NCBI RefSeq assembly: GCF_000427425.1
Contig: NZ_KE386495.1
Location: 552,421 to 616,420 of the forward strand
Direction of reading: 5' to 3'
DNA: 64,000 nucleotides
From: Caldanaerobius polysaccharolyticus DSM 13641
GTDB taxonomy: Bacteria; Bacillota; Thermoanaerobacteria; Thermoanaerobacterales; Caldanaerobiaceae
The notes under the pieces were generated by a model. That model was not told the origin of the DNA and ran no database searches. It worked only from the letters and a program-made list of their open reading frames with translations. Shown piece after piece: positions 57,063-64,000 of this stretch; the first letter of the stretch is position 1, and each line of letters begins with the position of its first letter. The position numbers and the translations under genes were made by a program.

Positions 57063-57215
57063 TTATATATTGCGCTTTGCAGCGGAGCGAAGGTACTCAA
57101 TGATACTCTTATCGATTATCCGGCTTATTCTGAGTATAATCTCTTTGTCCACGTTCATACTTATAGCATTGCTAAGGAGTTTTCTTGTCATTTCTATTTT
57201 CTCCTTTTGATCCAT
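57063..57215 (-). CDS. Spo0E-like small phosphatase
   Basis: A 50-residue protein (MDQKEKIEMTRKLL... ending AAKRNI). The pattern of two helices and SRIIDKSIIEYL agrees with the Spo0E family, in which a Ser-x-x-x-Asp motif dephosphorylates Spo0A~P and delays sporulation. Here the motif is SRIID. ATG at 57215 has AAGGAG eight bases upstream, and its own promoter lies at 57249-57277. Its stop is 11 bases from the HD gene stop on the other strand. Spo0E members are highly diverged, so the call rests on pattern and context. Confidence 0.75.
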   Translation of the reverse strand: MDQKEKIEMTRKLLSNAISMNVDKEIILRISRIIDKSIIEYLRSAAKRNI

Positions 57216-57248
57216 CGAAATCACTCCTTAAAAGCTAGAGTAGATACA

Positions 57249-57277
57249 ATTTTACATCAAAAACGCGTATGATACAA
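57249..57277 (-). promoter_or_regulatory. Promoter of the Spo0E-like gene
   Basis: TTGTAT (57272-57277), 17 bases, TAAAAT (57249-57254) on the minus strand. Confidence 0.65.
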
Positions 57278-57300
57278 ATAGTAACTATTTACACTTTAAA

Positions 57301-57346
57301 AAACAAGAGGGCGCCATTCTCGCCTACCTCGGAGAATGGCGCCCTC
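57301..57346 (-). terminator. Strong terminator of the GH130 operon
   Basis: GAGGGCGCCATTCTC (57307-57321) and its exact complement (57332-57346) make a 15-pair stem with a ten-base loop, followed by a T-rich tail on the minus strand. Confidence 0.9.
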
Positions 57347-57350
57347 AGGC

Positions 57351-58244
57351 CTAATCAAAAGTTATATCCTTCATATCTATACCCGCAACACCTATAACCG
57401 TATCCGCACCCCCGTAGTACACGTACAGCTTATCTTCTTTTAATGCATGGCCACAGCTGAATACCACATTGGGGATGTAGCCGCTTACTTCCCATTCCAG
57501 CTCAGGCTCCAGTATGGGTTCAGGCTGCCTTGCCAGAACTTTTTTAGGATCTTTTAGATCCAAAAGTGCGCCGCCCAACCTGTACACGTTTTTATCATCA
57601 GCCGCATGGTATATGGCAAACCACCCGTCTTTTGTCTTAATCGGCGGACCCGCTATACCTACCCTCGAGCTCTCCCACGTCCCTTCCACGGGTTTTAATA
57701 CAGGAGTATGATCATACCAATTTACCAGGTCATCTGAAAACGCGATCCATATATCGGGGTATCTTCTGTGAAACATCACGTATTTGCCGTTTACCTTTTC
57801 GGGGAACAACGACGCGTCCTTGTTAGGTTCATCCAGCAGCACCCCGTGCCTATACCAGTCTATAAGGTTTTTTGATGATGCCAGGCATATCCTGTAATCC
57901 CCTTCATACCTGTCGCCAAATCCTGTATACGTCATATAATAAGTGTCGTCTATTTTTACAATCCTGGGATCTTCGCATCCCCTCATCTCCTGGGGAACGT
58001 CGTTGCTGAGTATGGGCTTGTCAAGCCTTAGAAAATTGATGCCGTCTTTGCTCACAGCGTATCCAAACCTTGAAATATATCTGCCGTATTTCTTGTGCGG
58101 TCCAAGATCAGTGGCTCTATAAATCAGGTGGAATAGCCCATTGTCGTATATGGCGGCGCAGTTAAATACCGCCTCTCTCTCCCATTCATGCTCTTTTAGG
58201 GGCTGTAAAACCGGCTTATCCGTCAATCTCTCTAACTTTATCAC
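57351..58244 (-). CDS. GH130 family phosphorylase or glycosidase, second copy
   Basis: A 297-residue five-bladed beta-propeller enzyme of GH130, which acts on beta-mannosides, often by phosphorolysis. The probable catalytic Asp is in GCEDPRI; phosphate-contact candidates are the Arg residues of FHRRYPDIW and the His in IYHAADDK, retained as in phosphorylases rather than hydrolases. It is clearly a paralogue of the gene upstream. Adjacent GH130 pairs from Thermoanaerobacter X-514 act on beta-1,2-mannooligosaccharides, which is a reasonable but unproven model. GTG at 58244. Confidence 0.9.
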   Translation of the reverse strand: MIKLERLTDKPVLQPLKEHEWEREAVFNCAAIYDNGLFHLIYRATDLGPHKKYGRYISRFGYAVSKDGINFLRLDKPILSNDVPQEMRGCEDPRIVKIDDTYYMTYTGFGDRYEGDYRICLASSKNLIDWYRHGVLLDEPNKDASLFPEKVNGKYVMFHRRYPDIWIAFSDDLVNWYDHTPVLKPVEGTWESSRVGIAGPPIKTKDGWFAIYHAADDKNVYRLGGALLDLKDPKKVLARQPEPILEPELEWEVSGYIPNVVFSCGHALKEDKLYVYYGGADTVIGVAGIDMKDITFD

Positions 58245-58260
58245 AAAATATCCGCTCCTC

Positions 58261-59169
58261 CTAAAACTTCACTTTGCTTTTTTCTACAGCGGCCACACCT
58301 ATATGGGTGTCAGCTCCTCCATAATACACATAGTATACGCCATCTGCCTCTACTGCGCCACAGCTAAACACCACATTAGGCACAAGGCCTTCCTTTTCCC
58401 ACTTTAGTTCAGGCTCCAGTATAGGCTCTGCCTGCCTTGCGACTACCTTTGAAGGATCTCTTAAATCAAGCAGGGCTGCACCTAGCCTGTACACGTTATT
58501 ATCGTCAACCCCGTGGTATATAAGCAGCCACCCATCCTCTCTCTTTATAGGAGGCCCTGCTATACCTATTTTTTTTGACTCCCATGTGCCGGGAATAGGG
58601 GACATCACGATTTTATGATCAGTCCAGGTTATTAAATCCTCTGAATAAGCAATCCATATATGAGGCATCCTCCTGTGAAAAAGCACGTATTTCCCATTGA
58701 CCTTTTCCGGTAAAAGCGCTGCGTCTTTGTTGGGCTCATCAAGCACCACCTTGTGCCCTTCCCAATGCTTTAAATCATCAGACCAGGCCATGCATATCCT
58801 AAAATCTGTCCAATCCCTCCCTCCAAAGCCTGTATAGAGCATGTAGTATCTGTCATCCACCTTAGTTATCCTGGGGTCCTCTACTCCCCACCCTTCCTGC
58901 TCTGTCTCACCTACCATAATGGGCTCACTTAACCTTTCAAAACTTACGCCGTCGTCACTTACGGCGTATCCAATAGAAGATACAAATTTATACATTTCTT
59001 CCGGTTTTTCGGTGTTTAAGACAAATTCATTGTCAGATGCCCTGTAGAACAGGTGGAATTTACCACCTTCATAAATCGCCGCTGCATTAAAAACCGCTGC
59101 TCTTTCCCAACCATGTTCCTTTATTGGAGATAATACCGGTTTATCTGATAACCTCTTGAGCTTAAACAA
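58261..59169 (-). CDS. GH130 family phosphorylase or glycosidase, first copy
   Basis: A 302-residue GH130 enzyme and paralogue of its neighbour, 16 bases away. It has the EDPRI motif (GVEDPRITKV), FHRRMPHIW and IYHGVDDNNVY. Compared with the second copy it has an insertion near residues 50-60 (FVLNTEKPEEMYKF). Two homologous enzymes side by side usually split labour, for example chain-length specificity. TTG at 59169 follows AAGGAG by eight bases. Confidence 0.9.
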   Translation of the reverse strand: MFKLKRLSDKPVLSPIKEHGWERAAVFNAAAIYEGGKFHLFYRASDNEFVLNTEKPEEMYKFVSSIGYAVSDDGVSFERLSEPIMVGETEQEGWGVEDPRITKVDDRYYMLYTGFGGRDWTDFRICMAWSDDLKHWEGHKVVLDEPNKDAALLPEKVNGKYVLFHRRMPHIWIAYSEDLITWTDHKIVMSPIPGTWESKKIGIAGPPIKREDGWLLIYHGVDDNNVYRLGAALLDLRDPSKVVARQAEPILEPELKWEKEGLVPNVVFSCGAVEADGVYYVYYGGADTHIGVAAVEKSKVKF

Positions 59170-59193
59170 TCCTACGACTCCTTTCTGCAGACA

Positions 59194-60063
59194 TTATTCC
59201 TTTAAACCTGTAAAAGATATTCCTTCTACAAAATAGCGCTGAGCAATGAAAAACAAAACTATAATCGGCAAAGCAATGACTATGGACATAGCCATTAAAT
59301 AATTCCACTTTGGCGCCTCATTTACCCCTCCCATAAAGAAATACATACCTAAGTTCATCGTGTACTTATTCATATCAGTGAGATAAATCAATGGACCTAA
59401 GAAATCATTCCAGTAGCCTTTAAAGGCAAATATGCTCACAGCCACCAGCGCTGTCTTTAGCTGAGGTAGCAACACATAGTAAAATGTCTGAAAAGGAGAT
59501 GCGCCGTCTATTTCTGCAGCATCATCCAATTCTGTAGGAATACCCATGAAAAACTGGCGCAACAGGAATATATAAAACGGTCCCCATGCCGTCCACGCCC
59601 TTAGTACCAGAGGGTCAAACTGGCCTACTAAACCCAATTTATTCCATATTATAAAAGTAGGTATTAAAGTTACGTGGAAAGGCAACATCATTGTGCTCAA
59701 AAGTATGAAAAAGATTATATCCCTGCCCGGAAACTTAAACCGAGCAAATCCGTAAGCTACAACTGTCTCGCTGATTATCTCTGCTGTCATTCCTAGCGCC
59801 ACAATGAATAATGTATTGAAAAGATATTTAGAAAATGGTACCGAGTTCCATGCATCTATAAAATTTCTCCACTTTAACGGTTTCGGAATCCATACCGGTG
59901 GCCATTGAAAAATATCAGCGTTGGTCTTTAAAGCAGTGGATAGCATCCAGAAAAAAGGTATTAAAATCACAATCGCAATCGCTATAATTATTATATAACT
60001 TAAAACAGTAGTTGCAACCCTATTTCTCTTTATAGAGCCACTGATTTTAAAGCTGTTCTCCAA
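59194..60063 (-). CDS. Sugar ABC transporter permease (MalG type)
   Basis: A 289-residue membrane subunit with about six segments and the EAA loop DDAAEIDGASPFQTFYYVLLPQ, which contacts the ATPase. TTG at 60063 is eight bases from AGGAGG; the GTG three codons earlier sits on the ribosome site. No ATPase gene occurs in the window, so a shared MsmK/MalK-like ATPase encoded elsewhere is likely. Confidence 0.92.
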   Translation of the reverse strand: MENSFKISGSIKRNRVATTVLSYIIIIAIAIVILIPFFWMLSTALKTNADIFQWPPVWIPKPLKWRNFIDAWNSVPFSKYLFNTLFIVALGMTAEIISETVVAYGFARFKFPGRDIIFFILLSTMMLPFHVTLIPTFIIWNKLGLVGQFDPLVLRAWTAWGPFYIFLLRQFFMGIPTELDDAAEIDGASPFQTFYYVLLPQLKTALVAVSIFAFKGYWNDFLGPLIYLTDMNKYTMNLGMYFFMGGVNEAPKWNYLMAMSIVIALPIIVLFFIAQRYFVEGISFTGLKE

Positions 60064-60075
60064 TATGCTCACCTC

Positions 60076-61065
60076 CTATCTCTTAATTTCTCCCTCGTAA
60101 TGCACCCACGCAGGTGTCGTCTTAAACACCAAGAGGGTAAGCACAAGAATTATCGTAAACAACACCCATGCAATGGCCGACGCTTCTCCCATATGAAGCT
60201 GCGTAAAACCACGCTCGTAAACCAGTTGGTTCATAAACTTCCCTGCAGCCGTGGTGGGGCGCACAAACATGGCGACAGTGAATATCTGCAAGGCACCGAT
60301 CATCCCCATAACGATCTGCAACAATATAACCGGAGATATCATGGGCACAGTGACATTCCAGAACTTCTTGAAAGGACTTGCACCGTCCAAATCAGCCACC
60401 TCATACAAACTCCGCGGTACTTCTTGTAATGCAGCTAAAAACACTACGGTATTTGTGCCGAAAATACCCCATATGCTCATAATGATAAACGCAGGCAATA
60501 CGAATTTAGGATCGCCAAACCAGTTAGGCTTTTGCACCCCAAACAGCAGCAAAAAAGGCTTTGCTATATAATTTATCAGGCCAGATTCGCTGTTAAACAA
60601 CCATCTCCATAGCAAAGCTACTGCCACATCAGGGAGAACTGCAGGCAAATAGTATATCGTTCTGAAAACCCCTATGCCTTTAATCTTTCTGTTTAAAAGC
60701 ATAGCCACAAGCAATGAGCCAATTACCCCTATGGGTAAAGTCAAAAACGCATATAATAAAGTAATGCGGACAGAAGGCCAGAATTCTATATCCTTTGTAA
60801 AGAGAAAGATGTAATTGCCAAGTCCTACCCACTTAGGCGTGCCAAAAAGCCGGTAGTCTGTAAAGCTCAAATAAAATGAATATATTAACGGAAATGCAGT
60901 AAAAATTAGAAATCCCACGACCCATGGAGAAATAAGGGCAAAGCCTATGGCTTCCCTTTGTTTCCAGCCCAAGCGTCGAAGTAAAGCGTATATCGCGACT
61001 CCAATTAACAAAAGAATTATAGGCGTAATAAGCCATCGCTCAAAAGTACCAGCAAAACCTTCCAT
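60076..61065 (-). CDS. Sugar ABC transporter permease (MalF type)
   Basis: A 329-residue permease partner with an EAA loop (EVADLDGASPFKKFWNVTVPM) and about seven membrane segments. ATG at 61065 follows GAGGTG. Its stop lies 12 bases before the next permease gene. With the lipoprotein and second permease it imports the sugar acted on by the GH130 enzymes (inferred). Confidence 0.93.
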   Translation of the reverse strand: MEGFAGTFERWLITPIILLLIGVAIYALLRRLGWKQREAIGFALISPWVVGFLIFTAFPLIYSFYLSFTDYRLFGTPKWVGLGNYIFLFTKDIEFWPSVRITLLYAFLTLPIGVIGSLLVAMLLNRKIKGIGVFRTIYYLPAVLPDVAVALLWRWLFNSESGLINYIAKPFLLLFGVQKPNWFGDPKFVLPAFIIMSIWGIFGTNTVVFLAALQEVPRSLYEVADLDGASPFKKFWNVTVPMISPVILLQIVMGMIGALQIFTVAMFVRPTTAAGKFMNQLVYERGFTQLHMGEASAIAWVLFTIILVLTLLVFKTTPAWVHYEGEIKR

Positions 61066-61085
61066 AGCTTCACCTCTTTCATTAA

Positions 61086-61116
61086 GATAAAGGAGGCAAG
61101 CAACACCTCCTTTATC
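61086..61116 (-). other. Intergenic hairpin between SBP and permease genes
   Basis: GATAAAGGAGG (61086-61096) and CCTCCTTTATC (61106-61116) form an 11-pair stem with a nine-base loop. There is no T tail, so it is more like a processing or stabilising hairpin that could keep binding-protein mRNA in excess. The stem contains the ribosome-site-like AGGAGG. Confidence 0.6.
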
Positions 61117-61128
61117 CCACTTTACAAA

Positions 61129-62442
61129 TTATTTTTTAGGCAACTTAGCGTCAAGCTGCGGCTTTACAACAGGAATCAGCTTATCAGGATCCCCATGGTT
61201 ATTGATAATCGGATCCATTAACTGAGTCCAAAAGACATTATCCCAATCCGGATAGTTCTCATAGTACCTGTACTGTCTTCCGTAGGACATAGATTTTATG
61301 ATAACCGGCATAGCCTCTGCTCTTTCCGGATGGAGCTTTTTCATATTGTCAAGAGTAACCATGGACTTCCTTGGCGGCATAACTTTCCACTGATGAATGG
61401 CATCAGTTAAGTCAATAAACGCCTGAAATGCTGCATCAGGATTCTTGGTCTTAGCGTTGATGCCCATTCCCAAAACATCCACTAGAGTCGCCCTTTTACC
61501 CGTAGGACCAGCCGGCACTTCACTTACTACACATTTGAAGCTTACTTTGTTTTCAAGATTATCCGCAGCCCCACCCATGAACATCGCCACTTGCTGGTCT
61601 TTAAACATGGTATCAAAGCCGCGATCCTTTATTATCTGTTGTGATGGGACCATAGGGCTATTTACTAAATCAGCGTAGAATTTGAAAGCTGCCTTAGCTT
61701 GAGGAGTATCTATAGGCGATGTACTAAAATCAGGTGCTATAACATCTCCACCGTTTTGCCATACAAACATCTGTACAGGAGGCCATCCGTTGAGAGTAAA
61801 TCCCCATTGTTTTACGTTTTTAGCATCAAATCCACTTTCTCCAGGATGCTTACCGTTCTGATCAACAGTCAACTTTTTAGCTGCTTCCACAAATTTATCC
61901 CAGTTCCACGTCTCATCAGGCAACGGAACCCCTGCTTTATCAAATAAATCCTTATTCACGTAAAGCACTACAGGTTGTTCAATCCATGGGAGCCCATATA
62001 TCCTATCGTTCACTTTAAACGGCTGCAAAGCCACATCAAAATAATCAGAGACTTTAGCAGCTGGATCCTTAGAAGACGCCAGCTTATCCGTTATGTCCAT
62101 CATAGCTCCTCTTGCCGCAAGCTGTGCCGCCCTTTGGGCACTAACCCAGAACAAATCGGGTCCACTGCTCCCTGAAAGCTGCGTTGTCAAGCGCGTATCG
62201 TAATCTGCAGGATTAGAGTCTTGCACGATCTTATAGGTATCTGATTTTTTATTTAACTTGTCTATAATTCCTTGTAACTCCTTTGCTTCATCGGCTCCAG
62301 CCCATGTAGAAAGGCGAATAGTAACCTTTTCCTTTTTCTGTTGACTGACATTGTTCTGGGATTTTGATGATCCACCTGAGCATCCCGAAATTATTAATAA
62401 AGAAGCCAACAAAATCGCAAACAATGAGAAAAATTTTTTCAC
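61129..62442 (-). CDS. Sugar-binding lipoprotein of the ABC transporter
   Basis: A 437-residue extracellular solute-binding protein (family 1). The lipobox ends at C21 (LLIISGC), with a Ser/Gly-rich linker after it. SBP landmarks are seen: NKKSDTYKIVQDSNPADYDTRLTTQ and VSAQRAAQLAARGAMMDITD. GTG at 62442 with AAGGAGG. It begins 70 bases after the lacI stop. Confidence 0.94.
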   Translation of the reverse strand: MKKFFSLFAILLASLLIISGCSGGSSKSQNNVSQQKKEKVTIRLSTWAGADEAKELQGIIDKLNKKSDTYKIVQDSNPADYDTRLTTQLSGSSGPDLFWVSAQRAAQLAARGAMMDITDKLASSKDPAAKVSDYFDVALQPFKVNDRIYGLPWIEQPVVLYVNKDLFDKAGVPLPDETWNWDKFVEAAKKLTVDQNGKHPGESGFDAKNVKQWGFTLNGWPPVQMFVWQNGGDVIAPDFSTSPIDTPQAKAAFKFYADLVNSPMVPSQQIIKDRGFDTMFKDQQVAMFMGGAADNLENKVSFKCVVSEVPAGPTGKRATLVDVLGMGINAKTKNPDAAFQAFIDLTDAIHQWKVMPPRKSMVTLDNMKKLHPERAEAMPVIIKSMSYGRQYRYYENYPDWDNVFWTQLMDPIINNHGDPDKLIPVVKPQLDAKLPKK

Positions 62443-62512
62443 AAAAATCCCTCCTTTTATTTATAATAACCCAGAAATGCAGTCGCGTATGCTTAGGAAA
62501 AAATCATGTACC

Positions 62513-63559
62513 CTATCCCACCTCCCTCACAGAATTTCTTTCAATTAGCTTAACCTCCATCCTTATGTTGTCGTGAGGTTCTTCGGGATTATCCATGCGC
62601 CATAGGAGCCTCTTTACAGCCTTTACTCCCATAAGCTCCTTGTTAACTCTTATAGTGGTCAAATGGGGTGTTACGATGTTACACAAGTCAATGTCATCAA
62701 AACCCACTACGGATATATCGTCAGGTACTTTTATGTCTAATATGCTTAAAGCGTTGTACAATGTTATGGCGGCGTTATCATTAGAACACACCCATGCAGA
62801 GGGAAGCTTATCCATTTTTGAAATGATGTTTGCCACTTCCCTATAATTCTTGCTTAAAACATATTGTTCCACATTTTCCACAACACAATACCCCGGATTT
62901 ACATTTAACATTGGATCTACGATAAGTCCTGCATTCCTCATAGCCTCATTAAACCCTAACCATCTCTCCTTAAAGCTCAGCGAAAAATCTATCTCCCCAA
63001 AAAAACCTATCTCCTTGTGCCCCTTATCTATCAGGTATTTAGTAGCTATATATGAACCAGGTATATTTTGCGTCAATACCGCGTCGGTACTTATCGTAAA
63101 TGACGCATGATCCACCAGCACAAGGGGAATGTTATAGCTAAGCAATGTTTTAAGGTATTCGTCCATTATGGTGCCTACAATTAAAATACCAGCAACTTTT
63201 CTGCTCTCTATACTAGAAGGCACTTGAAAATTATCTTTATTCATAAAGTTGACCAGCACATCATAATTGTTTTTCTTAGCTTCATTTTCAATGCCTAAAA
63301 TCACCTTTGTGTAAAAGTACGTATCGCGAAAATTTCTCTCTTCAATCAAAATACATATGTTTTTTAAATGGTTCTTCACCATAAACGACGGATTTTCTTC
63401 AAAATAACCCATTTCGTCCGCCGTTTTTATCACGAGGTTTCTAGTATCTTCGCTAACTCCTACCTTGTCGTTTAAAGCCAAAGATACTGCATTTATCGAT
63501 ATGTTCAGCTTTTTTGCTATGTCTTTCATAGTGACTTTTTTTCTCTTAGTTGCTGCCAA
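62513..63559 (-). CDS. LacI-family repressor
   Basis: A 348-residue regulator: N-terminal HTH (VTMKDIAKKLNISINAVSLALND) and a periplasmic-binding-protein-like domain that senses a sugar. The start is TTG 63559 (MAATKRKK...), seven bases from GGGGTG; an upstream ATG (63592) is less likely. It heads the operon lacI-SBP-permeases-GH130 pair, so it likely controls its own operon. Inverted and direct repeats overlap its promoter. Confidence 0.9.
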   Translation of the reverse strand: MAATKRKKVTMKDIAKKLNISINAVSLALNDKVGVSEDTRNLVIKTADEMGYFEENPSFMVKNHLKNICILIEERNFRDTYFYTKVILGIENEAKKNNYDVLVNFMNKDNFQVPSSIESRKVAGILIVGTIMDEYLKTLLSYNIPLVLVDHASFTISTDAVLTQNIPGSYIATKYLIDKGHKEIGFFGEIDFSLSFKERWLGFNEAMRNAGLIVDPMLNVNPGYCVVENVEQYVLSKNYREVANIISKMDKLPSAWVCSNDNAAITLYNALSILDIKVPDDISVVGFDDIDLCNIVTPHLTTIRVNKELMGVKAVKRLLWRMDNPEEPHDNIRMEVKLIERNSVREVG

Positions 63560-63595
63560 ATTTAAACACCCCAGTGCAACTGTTTTCCACATTTA

Positions 63596-63624
63596 ATTAT
63601 ATTATTGTCTTATTTAAATATCAA
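63596..63624 (-). promoter_or_regulatory. Promoter of the lacI operon
   Basis: TTGATA (63619-63624), 17 bases, TATAAT (63596-63601) on the minus strand. Confidence 0.75.
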
Positions 63625-63661
63625 GTGATTTTTACTTGAAACATCTGAGATTTTACTTGAA
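63621..63661 (-). repeat. Direct and inverted repeats at the lacI promoter
   Basis: TTTTACTTGAA occurs at 63630-63640 and again at 63651-63661, 21 bases (two helical turns) apart. TCAAGT at 63621-63626 forms an inverted copy of the ACTTGA half. The set covers and flanks the -35. Confidence 0.65.
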
Positions 63662-63687
63662 TTTGCTTAACGTATAGGTAGTGTGGT

Positions 63688-63733
63688 ATGGTGCAACTAT
63701 TACAACAATAGGGTGTGTAACAGATGGTGCAAC
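63688..63733. repeat. Ten-base direct repeat ATGGTGCAAC
   Basis: ATGGTGCAAC at 63688-63697 and 63724-63733. The region 63662-63807 otherwise holds no gene that I can support. Confidence 0.5.
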
Positions 63734-63807
63734 CAGTACAAATACAATTAGCCAGGTTTAACTTATGTAGTTCTCGGTTTATAGATATGAATTACTTATA
63801 TAGCAAT

Positions 63808-63835
63808 AAAAAAAGATTCCATTTATTATGGAACC
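63808..63835 (-). terminator. Terminator of the rRNA/tRNA transcript
   Basis: GGTTCCAT/ATGGAATC hairpin with a short A/T loop and seven T on the minus strand, 16 bases after the tRNA. Confidence 0.85.
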
Positions 63836-63850
63836 TCTGGTTTTAAATAG

Positions 63851-63922
63851 AGCGGATGACGGGATTCGAACCCGCGATCCTCGGCTTGGGAAGCCGATGC
63901 TCTACCACTGAGCCACATCCGC
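63851..63922 (-). tRNA. tRNA-Gly (CCC)
   Basis: A 72-base cloverleaf on the minus strand: acceptor GCGGATG/CATCCGC, D-arm GCTCAGTGGTAGAGC, anticodon arm TCGGC-TTCCCAA-GCCGA giving anticodon CCC, and T-arm with GGTTCGAATCC. The discriminator base is U, as in glycine tRNAs. CCA is not encoded and must be added. It is located 36 bases after the 23S 3' end. Confidence 0.95.
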
Positions 63923-63958
63923 GTAGACCTTGCCAGGAGTAAAGGGGGGGTGGGTATA

Positions 63959-64000
63959 AGGTCAAGGCCTCGACCTATTAGTACTTACCAGCTTAAAGCA
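63959..64000 (-). rRNA. 23S rRNA, 3' end (cut by window edge)
   Basis: On the minus strand the last bases read GTACTAATAGGTCGAGGCC and TTGACC, the conserved 3' end of Firmicutes 23S rRNA. The body lies beyond the window. The exact end, about 63959, is estimated. Confidence 0.88.

Noticed and set aside
63787..63846. A 19-codon plus-strand frame before the tRNA
   Set aside because: It runs through the rRNA terminator hairpin and has no ribosome site.

Overview
The window is a stretch of chromosome from a spore-forming, probably anaerobic and thermophilic member of the Firmicutes, closest in character to the Thermoanaerobacterales. The basis is gene content: SpoIIE, SpoIIR, SpoVT, YabG, Veg, CotJ, SleB/YpeB, a Ger receptor and an alpha/beta SASP mark an endospore former. 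A SipL-type LysM protein and a sodium-pumping decarboxylase point to the clostridial side. The order spoIIE-yabS-yabT-tilS-hpt-ftsH and the neighbourhood pth-mfd-spoVT-yabG-veg-ispE follow the origin-proximal region of Bacillus subtilis. Species cannot be named from the sequence alone.

Nearly everything is transcribed leftward (minus strand). From the right edge: the 3' end of a 23S rRNA gene and tRNA-Gly(CCC); a LacI regulator heading a sugar ABC transporter plus two GH130 enzymes (probable beta-mannoside use); a Spo0E-like small gene; a plus-strand HD-domain gene; spoIIE-yabS-yabT-tilS-hpt-ftsH; a thioesterase-fhs-folP-folK group (C1/folate); a methylmalonyl-CoA-type decarboxylase (mmdA, D, C, B) with an Nramp transporter; an ECF S component, birA, a P1 peptidase, coaX; a LoaP-like antiterminator and an epimerase; htrA, pth, a tiny PrsW-like protein, mfd, prsA, spoVT, yabG, veg, sipL, ispE, a GntR regulator and a nucleotidyltransferase; a Ger receptor operon and spoIIR; a lysine/arginine/ornithine decarboxylase; amt-glnK; plus-strand cotJABC; sleB-ypeB and a SASP gene; ddl-murI-DUF1934-argS-metallohydrolase-ctp-pyrG; an S-layer protein; a candidate structured RNA; and the start of a secreted protein running off the left edge.

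Two themes dominate. One is the spore cycle from entry (0A-box-like site at spoIIE, Spo0E-like protein) through coat (sipL, yabG, cotJ) to germination (ger, sleB-ypeB); several of these genes carry promoters resembling sigma-E or sigma-G consensus sequences. The other is cell housekeeping (CTP, wall precursors, folate, tRNA, proteolysis, repair).

No CRISPR array, insertion sequence or prophage was seen. No wholly new multi-gene system is evident. The best leads are non-coding: a terminator-ended RNA next to the S-layer gene, a terminator hairpin inside the amt-glnK leader, and a folded leader before the ECF S-component gene. All promoter and terminator calls come from reading motifs by eye; start codons were chosen by ribosome-binding-site spacing and are stated where they matter.
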